From: Phoenix dactylifera
Taxonomy: Eukaryota > Streptophyta > Magnoliopsida > Arecales > Arecaceae
Reading direction: 5' to 3'
DNA length: 64,000 nucleotides
Assembly: GCF_009389715.1 (NCBI RefSeq)
Contig: NC_052407.1
Location: forward strand, 7,040,475 to 7,104,474
Numbering within the stretch: position 1 is the stretch's first letter; each line of letters starts with the position of its first letter. Below are positions 25,401-36,722 of this stretch, in pieces. The notes under the pieces were generated by a model, which was given only the letters and a program-made list of their open reading frames with translations, did no database searches and was not told where the DNA came from. Both the position numbers and the translations under genes were made by a program.

Positions 25401-26117
25401 AATTAAACATTAAATTGCAGCATTGAATTGGACTCTCCATTGATACAACAAGCAGCTAGCATCTCCTGTCAGGTTTGCAAGGACCTGTACAAATTCTGCT
25501 TCCCTTAAATACACTTGTTAACTCAGTGAAATGAGCTAATGCTAGAATTGCAGAACCTTTTTACTTCAGCAAATTTGGAGGGTCAGTTTTGTTACACCAC
25601 TTTGATCAAGAAGGGAGAACATTGAGCCTTGGAACTTGAGACTAGGATGGTCCACGGAATGTTTGTGAACAACGCATTCCACAATGAAAAAGACACGGAG
25701 TCTAGGAGGAATGATTTTGCCTGGGACCACGATGGCCTTTTGCTCATTGCCTTGAATGCTCGCTTCAAGTTCAGGGAAAGGAATTATTGGATCCCATAGT
25801 GTCTAGGAATATAGGAATATGGGATACGAACTGCCGTTTCTAATATAAAACTAGCAGTAGATAAGGTGAAGTATTCCTCCCGAGTGAGGCATTTGTACAA
25901 TATTTTTGCCGGAAGTAAACCGACATGATGAGTATTTCTTGAGAGGAAAGAAATGGCTGCACTAATGTAGAGTTGGACATTGTGCGGTTGCACTATTGGA
26001 GAGTTAGGAGATTATCCAGTACTAGCCATTGTATTGGCTCATAGATCGACAATGTCACATACGTATGTATGTACGTAAGTATGTGTATATATGTATACAT
26101 ATGTGTGTGTGGATTTG

Positions 26118-26740
26118 GCTACACTTAGATGGATCTACATCGAGATCAAGTCTACATTAGATAATAAAGATCACATATCGATGATCCGTACCATTAGATA
26201 TGATGTACTATCTTTGAATTGCATACGCATCCAAAAAATTATGATTTAGAGACTCAGTGATCAATATATATATAATTTTATATTATTTAGACGGTCCATT
26301 TTTTGACCATTTGATACATATATTAATTAGGAGTCTCCAAAATAAATGATTTTTGGTATAAATAGTTTAGATATAGTAAATCACATCCAATAGGTCAAAT
26401 CATTAACTCATTTTTCAATCTAGACTTGACCAAATCTAAATGGAGATCGATTAACTCGAGTATAGCTGGGTCAGGTTTAATTGGATGATGGGGGTTACGC
26501 ATCAATAATCCAAATCATTGGATGTAATCTACTATCTTTAACTGCTTATATATGAAAACTCATATGATTTGGAGACTTCTAACCTATCAATTTTAGTATC
26601 TCCAAATCATTTTTTTTTGTGTATGAGCGGTTCAGAGGTAGGAAATCATATTCAAAGACTCGAATCATTAATATTGAATCTCCATTATCTAATTTAACAT
26701 GATCGGATTTGAATAAAGATCCACTCAAGCTTAGCAATAT
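26118..26740. repeat. Foldback/inverted-repeat element with internal copy
   Basis: The left end (CACTTAGATGGATCTACAT...) and the reverse complement of the right end (GCTTGAGTGGATCTTTATTC...) share ordered blocks: ATTAGATAAT, GATGATCCG/AATGATTCG, CATTAGATATGAT/TTTGAATATGAT and TTATGATTTAGAGACT/AATGATTTGGAGAT. A further related stretch lies inside near 26490-26590. A relative occurs at 55850-56045. There is no coding capacity. It is consistent with a non-autonomous foldback or MITE family; the superfamily is not determined. Confidence 0.55.
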
Positions 26741-28390
26741 CTCTCTCTTATATTTTTGGGGGCATCTTACATGGCTACTTGGACGATCCTCTCCAATACT
26801 TGGTTGAATTGCAGAGGTCCAATCTTTCAATCATACTATCGCGCAATAGAAGGGTAGATGTAGTTGAAAGAGACTTTTATAATTTAACCCTAAACTAGAA
26901 ACAACCCAAATTCATTGGGCAGACTTATTTTAAATTGTAAATAGGCTCAACCCAAATACCTAGGCCTCGACACAAAAAGTAGATACACAAGTCTCCGCTC
27001 CACAAAAGTAGGATTAAATGCCTTTTTCAATTTAGGTCAGGTCAAAAAGTCTTTAATCCATGCCCAACCTATTTTAGATATAATCCATAGTATCCAACTC
27101 ATTTAGTCCGTATGGACCTATTATCCAACTTATCAATATCTTACTCATCAATAATGATAAATTTCGTAAACTATAATTTTCTAATTTTCAATTTCAAAAT
27201 AACCCTAATCAAATTATTTTATTAAAATTTAAAATATTCATATAGAATCCGTAATTGAATTTCTCTTTCAGAAGTCTTCATAAAACATGAAAGTCTTCTG
27301 TAAATAAAGAAATTTTGAAATTGTTGCACTTTGAGAATAAGAAAAAGAGGCAGAGAATTTCCTAATTAACAAGTGATAGAAAATTCGATTTAAGAGGAAA
27401 GGAAGGATTCAAAAATTTCTAGAATATCTAGACTCAAAAATTTTCCGAGGAGTTGGAAGATAATTAAGAACCAAGAGACAAATAAATTTTAATGCATTAA
27501 AAAAATAATTATAAATGAATTATTTTTAAATATTCTTATAATCTAGATTCTAATCAAAAAATGTCAAATCCAAAAAGTTTTAGCAATCACGTCCGTCTCC
27601 ACATGCATTATTTTTAATATAACTAAAAATATGGTATTTAGATTTGGTATTCAAATAAAGTGAAAAAAAGGAGAAAAAAAATAAAGTAAAGGAAAAAAAG
27701 ACATGTGAAAACTTAGTATACTGTTTCCTTCACTTTTCTTCCTCTTCTTCCTCTATTTTTTCTCTTAATCATTAATTATGTAGCATTTCTTTTCATTCTT
27801 ATCATGACTCCACTAGAGCATAGTCCAATGCACAATTACCACCATTTTAAGAGTTTGAACATCAATTTTAAATTTTCGTTCCATCCATGCGACCCATTTG
27901 ACGGCTAAACCATATCTAACCAATTTATAAGCGGTTCGGTCTCAACCAATCCACACCTAATCCAATTATGTTAAAATCACCATCCAAAACTATTTCTTTG
28001 GGTGTTTTCAGGGGAGTTGGCGGATCCAAGTCCCCCTCTATTGGACCAAACCTGGTAGATACCTTTAGAGAACGTCCTGTGGAATAGCTGACATGGCATG
28101 TACTATTTATCGACATCACACCAACTTGACACCTAATAATCTTGTAAATTTTGTTTATTTATAACTCTAAAAGATCAACCTAATGCAAAAAATATATAAA
28201 ATATATCAATTGACCCATGAAATAGTCCACCTAATCCTGCCCAACAATCTAATGTTGCACTACCATGATAGCAAAGTAGATGTAACTGGTTCCATGCACA
28301 AGTTGAATTGTCGCAAGTTACTGGAGCCACTACATTCACTGCATGGCCCAATGTAGCACACAGATAGCTGGGGAGTTAGGCTGCTTTTAA
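26741..28390. other. AT-rich intergenic sequence with a GGTC-type fragment
   Basis: A degenerate stretch at about 26890-27140 carries CAACCCAAAT, GGTCAGGTCAAAAAG and CCTATTATCCAACTT motifs of the GGTC family. The remainder has no recognised gene. Confidence 0.4.
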
Positions 28391-29031
28391 AGACCCCATT
28401 TAGCAAAGTTTTTGGTGGGCCAGAAAGCACTTTCTGATCCTTCAAAAGTACTTTTGGATGGAATAGAAATGTTTGGTAAAAAAATCGAAAATCTATTTTA
28501 ACTTTGCTAGAAAGCTAAAACTTCTTCTTGAGATAAACTCCAAAATGGAACTTCTTCGGAAGAGCATTTTTAGCATGTATCGGACAGCTGTTTTGATTTA
28601 TATATTTTTTTTGAACTAAAATACTCATAATAAAATATTATAATTATAGAAAATGTCCCTCTATATTACATAAATCTCTAGAAATCCCAATAAAGAAAAC
28701 AAAAAACCCAAAAATTAGTTTCTAAAAATATTATATTAATAAATTACTATATTATAATAATATTATAATACATTACAATAATATAATATTATATCATATA
28801 TTTATGTATTAATATATATTATAATATATTTTATTATGCTCTATTGTATAGTACTATGTAATGTTCTTTATGATCATTTTGTTATACCAAAAGTATTTTC
28901 TTAGTTTATTTATCAAACACGTATTAAAGTTTCACGGTACTTTAAAAATGTAGTTACCAAATAGAAAATTTTTTTTTATAAAAGCTCTACTTCAAAAAAT
29001 TCTACTGCCAACAGCTCTGCCAAATGGGGCC
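28391..29031. mobile_element. PIF/Harbinger-like MITE with TAA target duplication
   Basis: Terminal inverted repeats of about 25 bp: left AGACCCCATTTAGCAAAG, right (reverse complement) GGCCCCATTTGGCAGAG. TAA flanks both ends (28388-28390 and 29032-29034), the trinucleotide duplication typical of PIF/Harbinger (Tourist) elements. Subterminal sequence (AGCACTTTCTG and AAAAGCTCTACTTC) is also partly inverted. The interior is AT-rich and non-coding, about 640 bp in all. Confidence 0.75.
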
Positions 29032-29034
29032 TAA

Positions 29035-30584
29035 TTCTCTTCTGATGGCAAAGTAGTTGTCTCCATATAGCTTGTCCATACATTGTCTTGGAAAATCATT
29101 GTTCCAATACCATGACCTTTCCCCAATTATTCCAATATTGGCCAGCTAATAACCATAGAACAATTCAAAAACACAATCGCCTGCAAGCTGACCTAAAACA
29201 GAAGGGAGCATCGATAGAAGTGCAAGCAATTTTGCTAGAAGTCTCTTTGTGGTCATGCAAGAGACATGGGTTCAAATTCACTTTTGTGCCCATGGTAAAT
29301 GCTGGGTACCCAGGTGCAGAACGGCATCTAAGTAGTAAGCCCATCCTAAGATGAATACTCTCCTATTTCAACTTCCCCGGAGCTCCCGGCAGCACAGCTT
29401 CTCCGCCCATACGGGGATGGAGCAATGGAAGTATTGAGAATCCAAGATGATGGTCCCTAGTTGCTTTCGGCGCATTGACATATGAGACAATGCGAGCAGA
29501 ATGTTTAGAGCTCCCAGGAAATTCGCAGCATATATTGCACACATCAGGAAGATATCTATAAATCAGACATTACCAAAAGAAATGGCTTGATCTCTCCTAT
29601 CTCACATATCTTGATGCCCACTGCCAAACCAAGTCCAATTCCGCTTCCAGGCTATGACATCATAGTCGAGCAGCATCAGGCAACATCCAGAGCCGGTCTA
29701 TCCTGGAATTTGAGCTTTAAGACCATAGCAGAGCAGATTAGGCTACTTTTGATTGATTTCAAGAAGCTGATTAGATTGATTTTGGTCCATGCTTCTTAAA
29801 ACTATTTTTGTTTTTCCAGGATGGGTTGATGACAATTATTCAAACAGGATCCATTTCCAAAAGTTTTCTAACCAGATAAAACTCCAACTAACTTGCCACA
29901 TTTCCAAACAGATTCTTAATCAACCAATCACAAAAACAAAGAAGTTCATAAAATGTAGAATTAATTAAAACTTAAATAGCCAACTTGTCTAATTGGAAAG
30001 TTTCTACAGAGGGTGAAAAAAAATCTCAATGCTAAATGTTGACCATATGATCAGATAAATCACCTGAAATTCATGTCGATTTACAAAGCAGGCACCCCAG
30101 GACATGATGAAAAGGACAGACCTTGGGAAGAACAGAAGTTCAACACCTTTCAAATCACTCTGGAATGGCGGCAGATAGCTGATCCAACAGCAATGGTAGC
30201 AAAGCTAGACCTGATAACGAGAGAACTGCTATATATCACCAGATAATAAACAAGAAACAATGACAACATGAAAGCTTAAAAAGCAAAATTTATTGCAGTT
30301 TGTTTATCATAATTATACTCCCAAAACCAGTTCTTCACCTAACTCCAACTGAATTCTTCAAAAATGACTATTAGATGTTAAGAGTGTCATTCAATTGATT
30401 AGAATCTCTGAGCAAAATACAGCTGATTATAATCGAAAGGTCCGAATAACACATATTCTTCAGGTTATGTACTAATTAAATGGTAAAACTAACTTACGCT
30501 TTTCCATCCTGGGATGCATAACAAGCACAAGTGGAACCATTGCCCTTACCCTTTGCATTTCCTTCTTAAGAGGAATTGAAGTCA
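29035..30584. other. Intergenic / ERV1 3' flank, no gene recognised
   Basis: Several 60-90 codon open frames occur but none shows a recognisable domain. The part next to 30585 should include the ERV1 3' untranslated region on the minus strand; no firm polyadenylation site was assigned. Confidence 0.4.
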
Positions 30585-33500
30585 TCATGGTTGGTTGTTG
30601 AAGCCTGTAGTGCCTTGCAGATCACATGCGCGATCCTTGCAGTCCAATTTTCCCCATCTAGCATTCACTCTATTGCAGGGAAATGTCAATTTTCCAAGGC
30701 TGTCAAGAGAAGCAAAACTCAAACTATCAATTTAACTAATGGAGCATGTCACAAAAACTACCGGAACTGCTAGCAGGAAGTAGAGAAGGGAAAAAAGGAC
30801 AACATTCGCAGTAAAAAAATTAAAAAAAGTTTGATTTAACCAGGAACCTTCGGTTAACAACGTTGTGCACATGGCATAGCCATTGAGAGAATTCAGCTTG
30901 TGATCCAGCTTGTACAGGGTTTGCTCTGTGAAACAATCAAAATAAATTGATTATGCAGAGATGAAAACATTGTGTATCACTATCGATTTCTTTTCTTTTT
31001 CTCTTTATTTTTTTAAAAAAAAATCAAGACTTTGACTCTGCTTCAGCAGGTTTTGAGCTTCTTCTGCCAAAAACCAAAAAGATCAAGTATACAAATAATT
31101 CATAATGGTGACACACTAAAAACTGATCATATTAACTATTAATCTGACTGTTCAGATAAATAGCAATGTTCTTGATAGTCATAATGCTTTTCAAGGCCAG
31201 TCTTCTAGCATGAAGGATAGAAAAGGATGCATGTATCACTTACTTCAAAATTTCCTTAAAATGATCTGCACATTCTTTACAAGGATAAAGTCGAGATAAT
31301 ATGACCATCTACATAAAGAAACAAGTTCCACGTCATCTATATTTCACATGTACAAATAAAAATTCCTATGATTCTAATGACAAATAACTCGGTGCATGCC
31401 GTTCATCTCAAATATCCATAAATTAAGGGAGGCGATGATGTAACAATCAGTGTCGAGCAAACAGATCAACAAGACTGAGATGACTATATCAAGATAATAT
31501 CTCATGGATTTAGATGTAAGCCCCGTGGAAGAATACCATAAAAAGCACCAATGCATAATGCAAAGGGAAGAAAACAAGAAAGGCCTTTTAAAGTATACTG
31601 GCAAAAACCTTGCTGCATGCTATTCATATCCATAAAAATAGGGGCAGGCATGATCTGACAACAAGCATTTTAGTGAACAGATCTATAAGATCCATAAAAC
31701 TGAGATGACTACACCAAGATAATATTGCATGTACCAAAATGTAATCCCTGTGGAACGATACTGTGAATTTAAGTAATCCTAAGTAATGCATTAATGATTA
31801 CATGTGCCATAGGATATTGATCCTAAGTAAAACGCAAGGGAATATTTCTGGATGACCCTGCTGAATAGTAATAAAACCATTTTTGAGCAGATCATAACTA
31901 CTTTGACAATAATACACTTAATGCTGTTTCTTATTCAAAACTTGAGGAAAAAAAAAAGGAAAAAAAAAAGTGAGACACCAGATAAACAAAAATTCCAACC
32001 GAACTATAGTTGGTTTAAAAAGCCTATACAATCATAATTGCCAAAATTCCATAGACATGCACTCAAGCAGGAAAACAATTAATTTGTATCAGCTCCAATT
32101 TCTAGGAACTAGACCATGAACCTTAAGTAGTCATTTTTCAATTGTTCAGACTACTACAGCATCGCTGCAATGCTAATGGCACAGCGAATTCATCTCTATC
32201 TAATCACCCTGCTCAGTGCTACACCTATTTCCCAGTCTTGCAACGAATATATGTACTTGATAACAAAGTTTGGATTGAAAGCATTGCTAGTTGATATAAG
32301 GAGCAAGATCTTGGAAACTAAATGGAATGATTAATTTAAGAAAACTTGACTTCCATTTAAATGCAATCATGTCAACTTCATAATGAAGGGCATAACAAGC
32401 ATACCATACCAGTTCTTTTACATCACGTTTTTGCTGTCTTGTTGGGTGATCTGGAAACTGAAAAGTTCAGTGTCAGATAGGCATTGAAGAAGTCAGCAAG
32501 TTGCAGATGTAAATGTTTTTTTCATTAAAGAAAATTGACATAACACTTTAATATTTAAGAATTTGGTAGAAGGAAATCAAGCAGCATCTTGTCATGAAAA
32601 AACAATGGCATTGACACCAGCATTATGTTTTGGGCCATTCACACAATCAAGATAGGTTTTAACTAGGAAAGTGGAAGAAGATTTACTGAAAATTATGTCT
32701 GGTCCCTGAAACAGATCCAGCTTAGCAAGTGAAATAAATAAAAATTGAAAACTTTATATGCACATATCCAGAAGGGGATTACAAAAAAATTACAGTTATT
32801 TCAATATTGATCAAGATCTATGATCATATAGCACCTATAAGTAATCAAGAAACATGCATTAATGCATTCAGACAAGTAGTTTCAGTGAACCTGTTTTCAA
32901 GCACAATACCTTTCATCAGCCCATGATACTACTGTGACCAGATTGATGAGCACACTTAACTAGGTCTTACCGAGAGTTCTTGAGGGCATTTTAAGTTTAC
33001 ATATAAAAGTTTCACAATGAAGGTGAGCCTTAAAGCAATGGTGAGGTTGCTTCATTATGACTTGGAGGTTACAAATTCGAAACATGGAAACAGACTCTCC
33101 ACACGTAGGGCTAAGGCCGCATACATCTGACCCTCTCCAGACCTCGTAATGAAGTTTTTTAGATGAAAGACAACACTCAGTTCGTATAACATTAAGATAT
33201 GGGACAAAGCTACCAATAGTACTGGGACAATACTACTAGTATATGGGCGTATTGTTCAATATAAAATACTTAGCAACTTGAAACTAATGAAAAAAGTATA
33301 AATTATGACACTTGAACCATGGAAACACAAGATTTGGTCGCACTTGTCTAAGATCATCAAGTTTGCAAATGACATGGTAATATTCTTCATGTTTGTTCTG
33401 TTATTTCATGAATTTTAGCCAAGGAGACTAAATATGGGCAACTAACTGCTGCATGAAGACTCTGGAAACAAGTCTTACATTTAATCCATGTAGAAGTTTC

Positions 33501-34364
33501 TAGCACGAAACATTGACTTATTCCCCTTAATGTCTAGCAGAACGTTTTCTGTTTTTATCTTTTCAAAACCTAAATTCCTATAATTTGCAATTAACCAGTC
33601 AGCCTTAAGGTCCTTATCTCTTTATGCTTGAATAACTCCTTAAGAATAAACAATCAATAAAGACTTTACAAACTGACCACAAACATTCAGGAAAATACTT
33701 ATTTAAAACATGCAATGAAAGATCAAAAGAACTAGGAGATCCTAACAGCTCCAGGTATCATCAAATTCACATCGAACACCTTGTCCAGTGATCTTTTACA
33801 TAAACAATGGAAAAGTCCGATAAGTTTACATGTCGGTTGCCTGAAAAAATAAGCCCTTTTACACGAACATAGGTTTTGCAGCCTATTTATCGAACTATCC
33901 AACAACTATACAAAGGACAGGTGACAAATTTTTCATCTATATGAGTAAGCCATGCAGAGTTAACAACTGATCCTTGTAAAGGGAAATAATCAAACACCTG
34001 TGCTGCAATGGTGTGGAGCAGAGTCCAGGTAGCCCTCCCGAGCTCCTCCTTCGTCAATGGAATCGCCGACTTCTCCTGAACAAATTCGAACAAGAATCAG
34101 CAAATCAAACCAACAACTAAACATAAAGACTTCTTCTGCTGTCCGTTGGTGAGAAGGGGAGAGCGGGAGTGCCTTCATGGGAGAAGTGGCATCCGTGGAT
34201 TGAGGAAGAGCGGAGGGCTTGGAGGATACAAAGAGTAGAGGCGGGGACGAGCGGTGGTGGTGGTGGTCTTGGGGCGCGGGAAAGAGGCGGGAGAGATGGG
34301 TTTGGACGCAGCGGGAGAGGGATTCGGTGGCTTTTAGGATGGCTTCCAATGGATTTTCCGACAT
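30585..34364 (-). CDS. ERV1: FAD-linked sulfhydryl oxidase ERV1
   Basis: Minus-strand exons: 34131-34364, 33998-34075, 32410-32457, 31244-31308, 30848-30925 and 30585-30699. Together they encode 205 residues with a TGA stop. ERV1 works in the mitochondrial intermembrane space, where with Mia40 it oxidises cysteines of imported proteins and passes electrons to cytochrome c through FAD. Visible marks: variable N-terminus (1-85), TKEELGRATWTLLHTIAAQ (helix 1 of the FAD domain), the redox-active YPCKEC (C130/C133), the FAD-contacting WLCHVHNVVN, the structural CX16C pair (C159/C176) and the plant-type C-terminal shuttle CX4C (C188/C193). As in other plant ERV1 proteins there is no N-terminal CXXC. 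Length fits the family (Arabidopsis 191). The exon 1 boundary is the least certain: the chosen intron is only 55 bp with donor GTCTTT; a donor at 34229 would also keep frame but shortens the linker. Confidence 0.95.
31380..31770. repeat. Intronic tandem duplication, roughly 235-bp unit
   Basis: Two diverged copies share TTCATCTCAAATATCCATAAA/TTCATATCCATAAAA, AACAGATC, ACTGAGATGACTA, CAAGATAATAT and GTAAnCCCnGTGGAA in the same order (about 31400-31535 and 31620-31765). They lie in ERV1 intron 3. Confidence 0.7.
33030..33165 (+). mobile_element. Au-like SINE remnant in ERV1 intron 2
   Basis: The sequence carries GGTGAGGTTGCTTCATTATGAC, a B-box-like GGTTACAAATTCGAAAC, CATGGAAACAGACTCT, AGGGCTAAGGCCGCATACAT and CTGACCCTCTCCAGACC in the order typical of the Au family of plant tRNA-derived SINEs as I remember it. 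Its end is decayed and no target duplication was found. It is antisense to ERV1. Confidence 0.6.
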
Positions 34365-35304
34365 TTTTTTTTGTTCTCTCTGCGTCGGAGGAGATGACTA
34401 TGGACGCGCCGGCGATGAGAAGCGAACGAAGGCTAGGCAAAGACGCAAGGATAACGTCAGGAGGCGGAGCGGATGAAGACCTCGCGGGTATGGCTTTTGT
34501 TTTCCATTTTATTAATTTTGTGTATAAAACATATCTGATCACTGATTTTGCCAGAAAAACATCATACTTTTTTCCCCATAAACGAATTATTAAACTTATT
34601 ATAATCCCAAAAATATCGATATTTATATGCCAACATTCTTAATTATTTGAAATTTAGTTCTACTTATTGTAATGGAGAATAAATATTCAGTGAATGGTTC
34701 AAATCTAACTCAATGAATTACAGATTCCAATCTTATGTATTCAAATGTTTACTTCAAACTATTTTTGTAGGGGACGGGAACTCAAATAATAATAGTCCCT
34801 TTGGATGTTTAGTTGTTGTCAGGTCCTTTAGGACCTGATCGTTAAGCTATAAAATATCTATTTTTATCGATTGAAATAGACTGAGCCATAAGGATTAAGA
34901 TATGATTAATTAAAGTTGAGAAATATCCTATATTCAAGTCTGACCCAATGACTTACTTGAATGCGCCAAATTCAAAATTAAAACAGTATTGAGCATCTAC
35001 AAAGTTAGTGACCAAGGACCGTCTAATAAGAAATCTAAATATATTTCTGGTCGGTGCAAATATAAAAAAATAAAAAAATTAGTTTATTCAAAAATTAAAA
35101 AAATATTTTTATATAAATCCTGAAGCTAGAATTTTATGACAATTCCATTATTTTATTTTTATATAGGCTCTAGTTGAAACATTTTTTAAAAATAGCTTAA
35201 AATAACATAGCAAGAGCAGCTTAAGTGGTTGCATGAATTCTTATATTTCAAATATTTCTTTTAAGAAAAGAAAAGGACCAGCCCCACCTGCTTTTTCTTT
35301 ACAT
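34365..35304. other. Upstream region of ERV1, otherwise no gene recognised
   Basis: The first 130 bases or so next to the ERV1 start are GC-richer and should hold its 5' leader and core promoter on the minus strand. The rest is AT-rich without recognisable features. Confidence 0.35.
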
Positions 35305-35307
35305 CTA

Positions 35308-35788
35308 GGGCTCGTTTGGTTCGCAGAAAAAGAAGGGGGAAAAATGGGGTCAACGGAAAAGTAATGAGATGCCTCTCGTTTGGTTGGAGTTTTCAAAGGA
35401 GAGAGATGGAAAAGTTGTATTTTCATGGGAATATGATTCCCACATCTTATGGGAAAGTTTTTTCAATGAGAAACATGAGAAAGTTACTTTCCCATGAGAC
35501 GGGAATCACTTTATTTTTATTTTTTCCTAAAAAGATCCTTCAGCATTAAAGAAGCATTAAAGAGGCATTAAAGAACTAATTTTTATTAAGGGCATAATAG
35601 GAATTATATATAACTTTCCCAGAAAAGTGGATGGCCAACCAAACATAAGCACTTTGGAAATTTGTTATTTTTCCATGGTCAACCAAACATGCCAAAAGTA
35701 CTTTTCTAGGCATCCTCTTTCTAGAAATTTGTTTCCCAAAAATCATATTCCTAGAAGAGAAAATGCTTTCCGCGAACCAAACGAGCCC
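35308..35788. mobile_element. Tourist-like (PIF/Harbinger) MITE
   Basis: Perfect 17-bp terminal inverted repeats GGGCTCGTTTGGTTCGC (35308-35324 and the reverse complement at 35772-35788) are flanked by CTA on both sides (35305-35307, 35789-35791). The GGGC-TTTGGTT terminus and 3-bp duplication are those of PIF/Harbinger-derived MITEs. The 481-bp body is non-coding and carries inner inverted blocks such as ACTTTCCCATGAG/ATTCCCACATCTTATGGGAAAG. Confidence 0.88.
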
Positions 35789-36059
35789 CTAGGGATGAGT
35801 CCAAGAATACAATGAAAATTCCAAAAAAAACAAATTCTAAACTTCAAAATCACATGACTCTTCTCGGAAAAATCAAAGTAAAATCTCTTCTGCCTACAAT
35901 CAATAAAAAAAGTTCCTGCTATTGGAAGCCACTAAACATTGGAGATGGGGGAAACCATTATCATCAAGAATATCATAGCTATGGAGGAAGGAAAGGGGAG
36001 ACCAATAAGAGAAGGGGGCTCTTAACTACATAAAAAATGGAGAGATTTTGCAAGATAGA

Positions 36060-36230
36060 AAACATGCGCATCGCAAATAGGCTCAAATATAGGAAGAAAA
36101 GAGGGAGGAAGAAAGAGACAGAAGAAAGATGAAAGAGGGAAACATTATCAATATTATTGATTGGAGGAGAGTGGAAGAAAAGAAGAAGGGGGGAGGGAAA
36201 GAAAGAAGAGGAAGAAGAAAAGAAATATTA
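36060..36230 (+). repeat. Purine-rich (GA) tract
   Basis: The plus strand is almost all A and G over two blocks (about 36085-36142 and 36166-36226), separated and followed by a direct repeat of ATTATCAATATTATTGATT (about 36146 and 36226). There is no coding evidence. Confidence 0.8.
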
Positions 36231-36319
36231 TCAATATTATTGATTAGATACCTTGCTAGTACGTGCCATCCATCGTTACTAATTGATAAACTTTTACAAT
36301 CAACAAAAGCTCACTCAAA

Positions 36320-36450
36320 GCTTACAAAAAAACATGGTTAGTGGTGGTGTGGCTTTGCAGGCCAAGCATGTTTATAGTGAGGCTAATGAGGTTGTGGATT
36401 GGATGACTTCGTATGTAGCTGATCATTTCAGAAAGCTTTGTGGATTAAAA
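36320..36450 (+). pseudogene. LINE RNase H-domain fragment
   Basis: In frame with the open frame at 36283-36519, the residues HVYSEANEVVDWMTSYVADH match the C-terminal end of the RNase H domain of plant LINE (L1-type) polyproteins, where H-x-Y/H-R-E-x-N-x-x-A-D-W/x-(M/L)-A is conserved. The conserved Arg and Ala are replaced by Ser and Val here. Neither the catalytic N-terminal half nor a reverse transcriptase is present, so this is a relic. It lies just upstream of the PPR gene but is unrelated to it. Confidence 0.5.
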
Positions 36451-36722
36451 ATAAGGAGTTGCCTAAAGTGCTCTAAAATTTACTATTTTTTGGCTTTTTT
36501 TTTGAAGGTATCCCAATGAATCATCCGTTTTAGAGAGGAAAAAAAAACCGCAATCTTGTCACCTTCCAGCTCCAACAGCCTTCAAAAATGCGGTTCCCAC
36601 TAACATACTAACTTGGTACTTAGCATTATCATCTAAATCTAATCTCAAACATTAACATTTTATATTGCATTGTAATCGACGAACATGCAGAGCTTGGACC
36701 GCTCCTTCTTCGCCACCGCAAA

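Larger units (their letters stand above)
20837..26117. other. Intergenic sequence with microsatellites, no gene recognised
   Basis: Short open frames only, none with a recognised domain. A locally more GC-balanced stretch at 21350-21670 contains a 67-codon frame without recognisable features. The rest is AT-rich. Confidence 0.45.

Noticed and set aside
25180-25413. Frame with SLSRYFPLAGRK, reminiscent of the N-terminal motif of BAHD acyltransferases
   Set aside because: The resemblance spans only about a dozen residues; there is no HxxxD or DFGWG motif nearby, so chance is likely.
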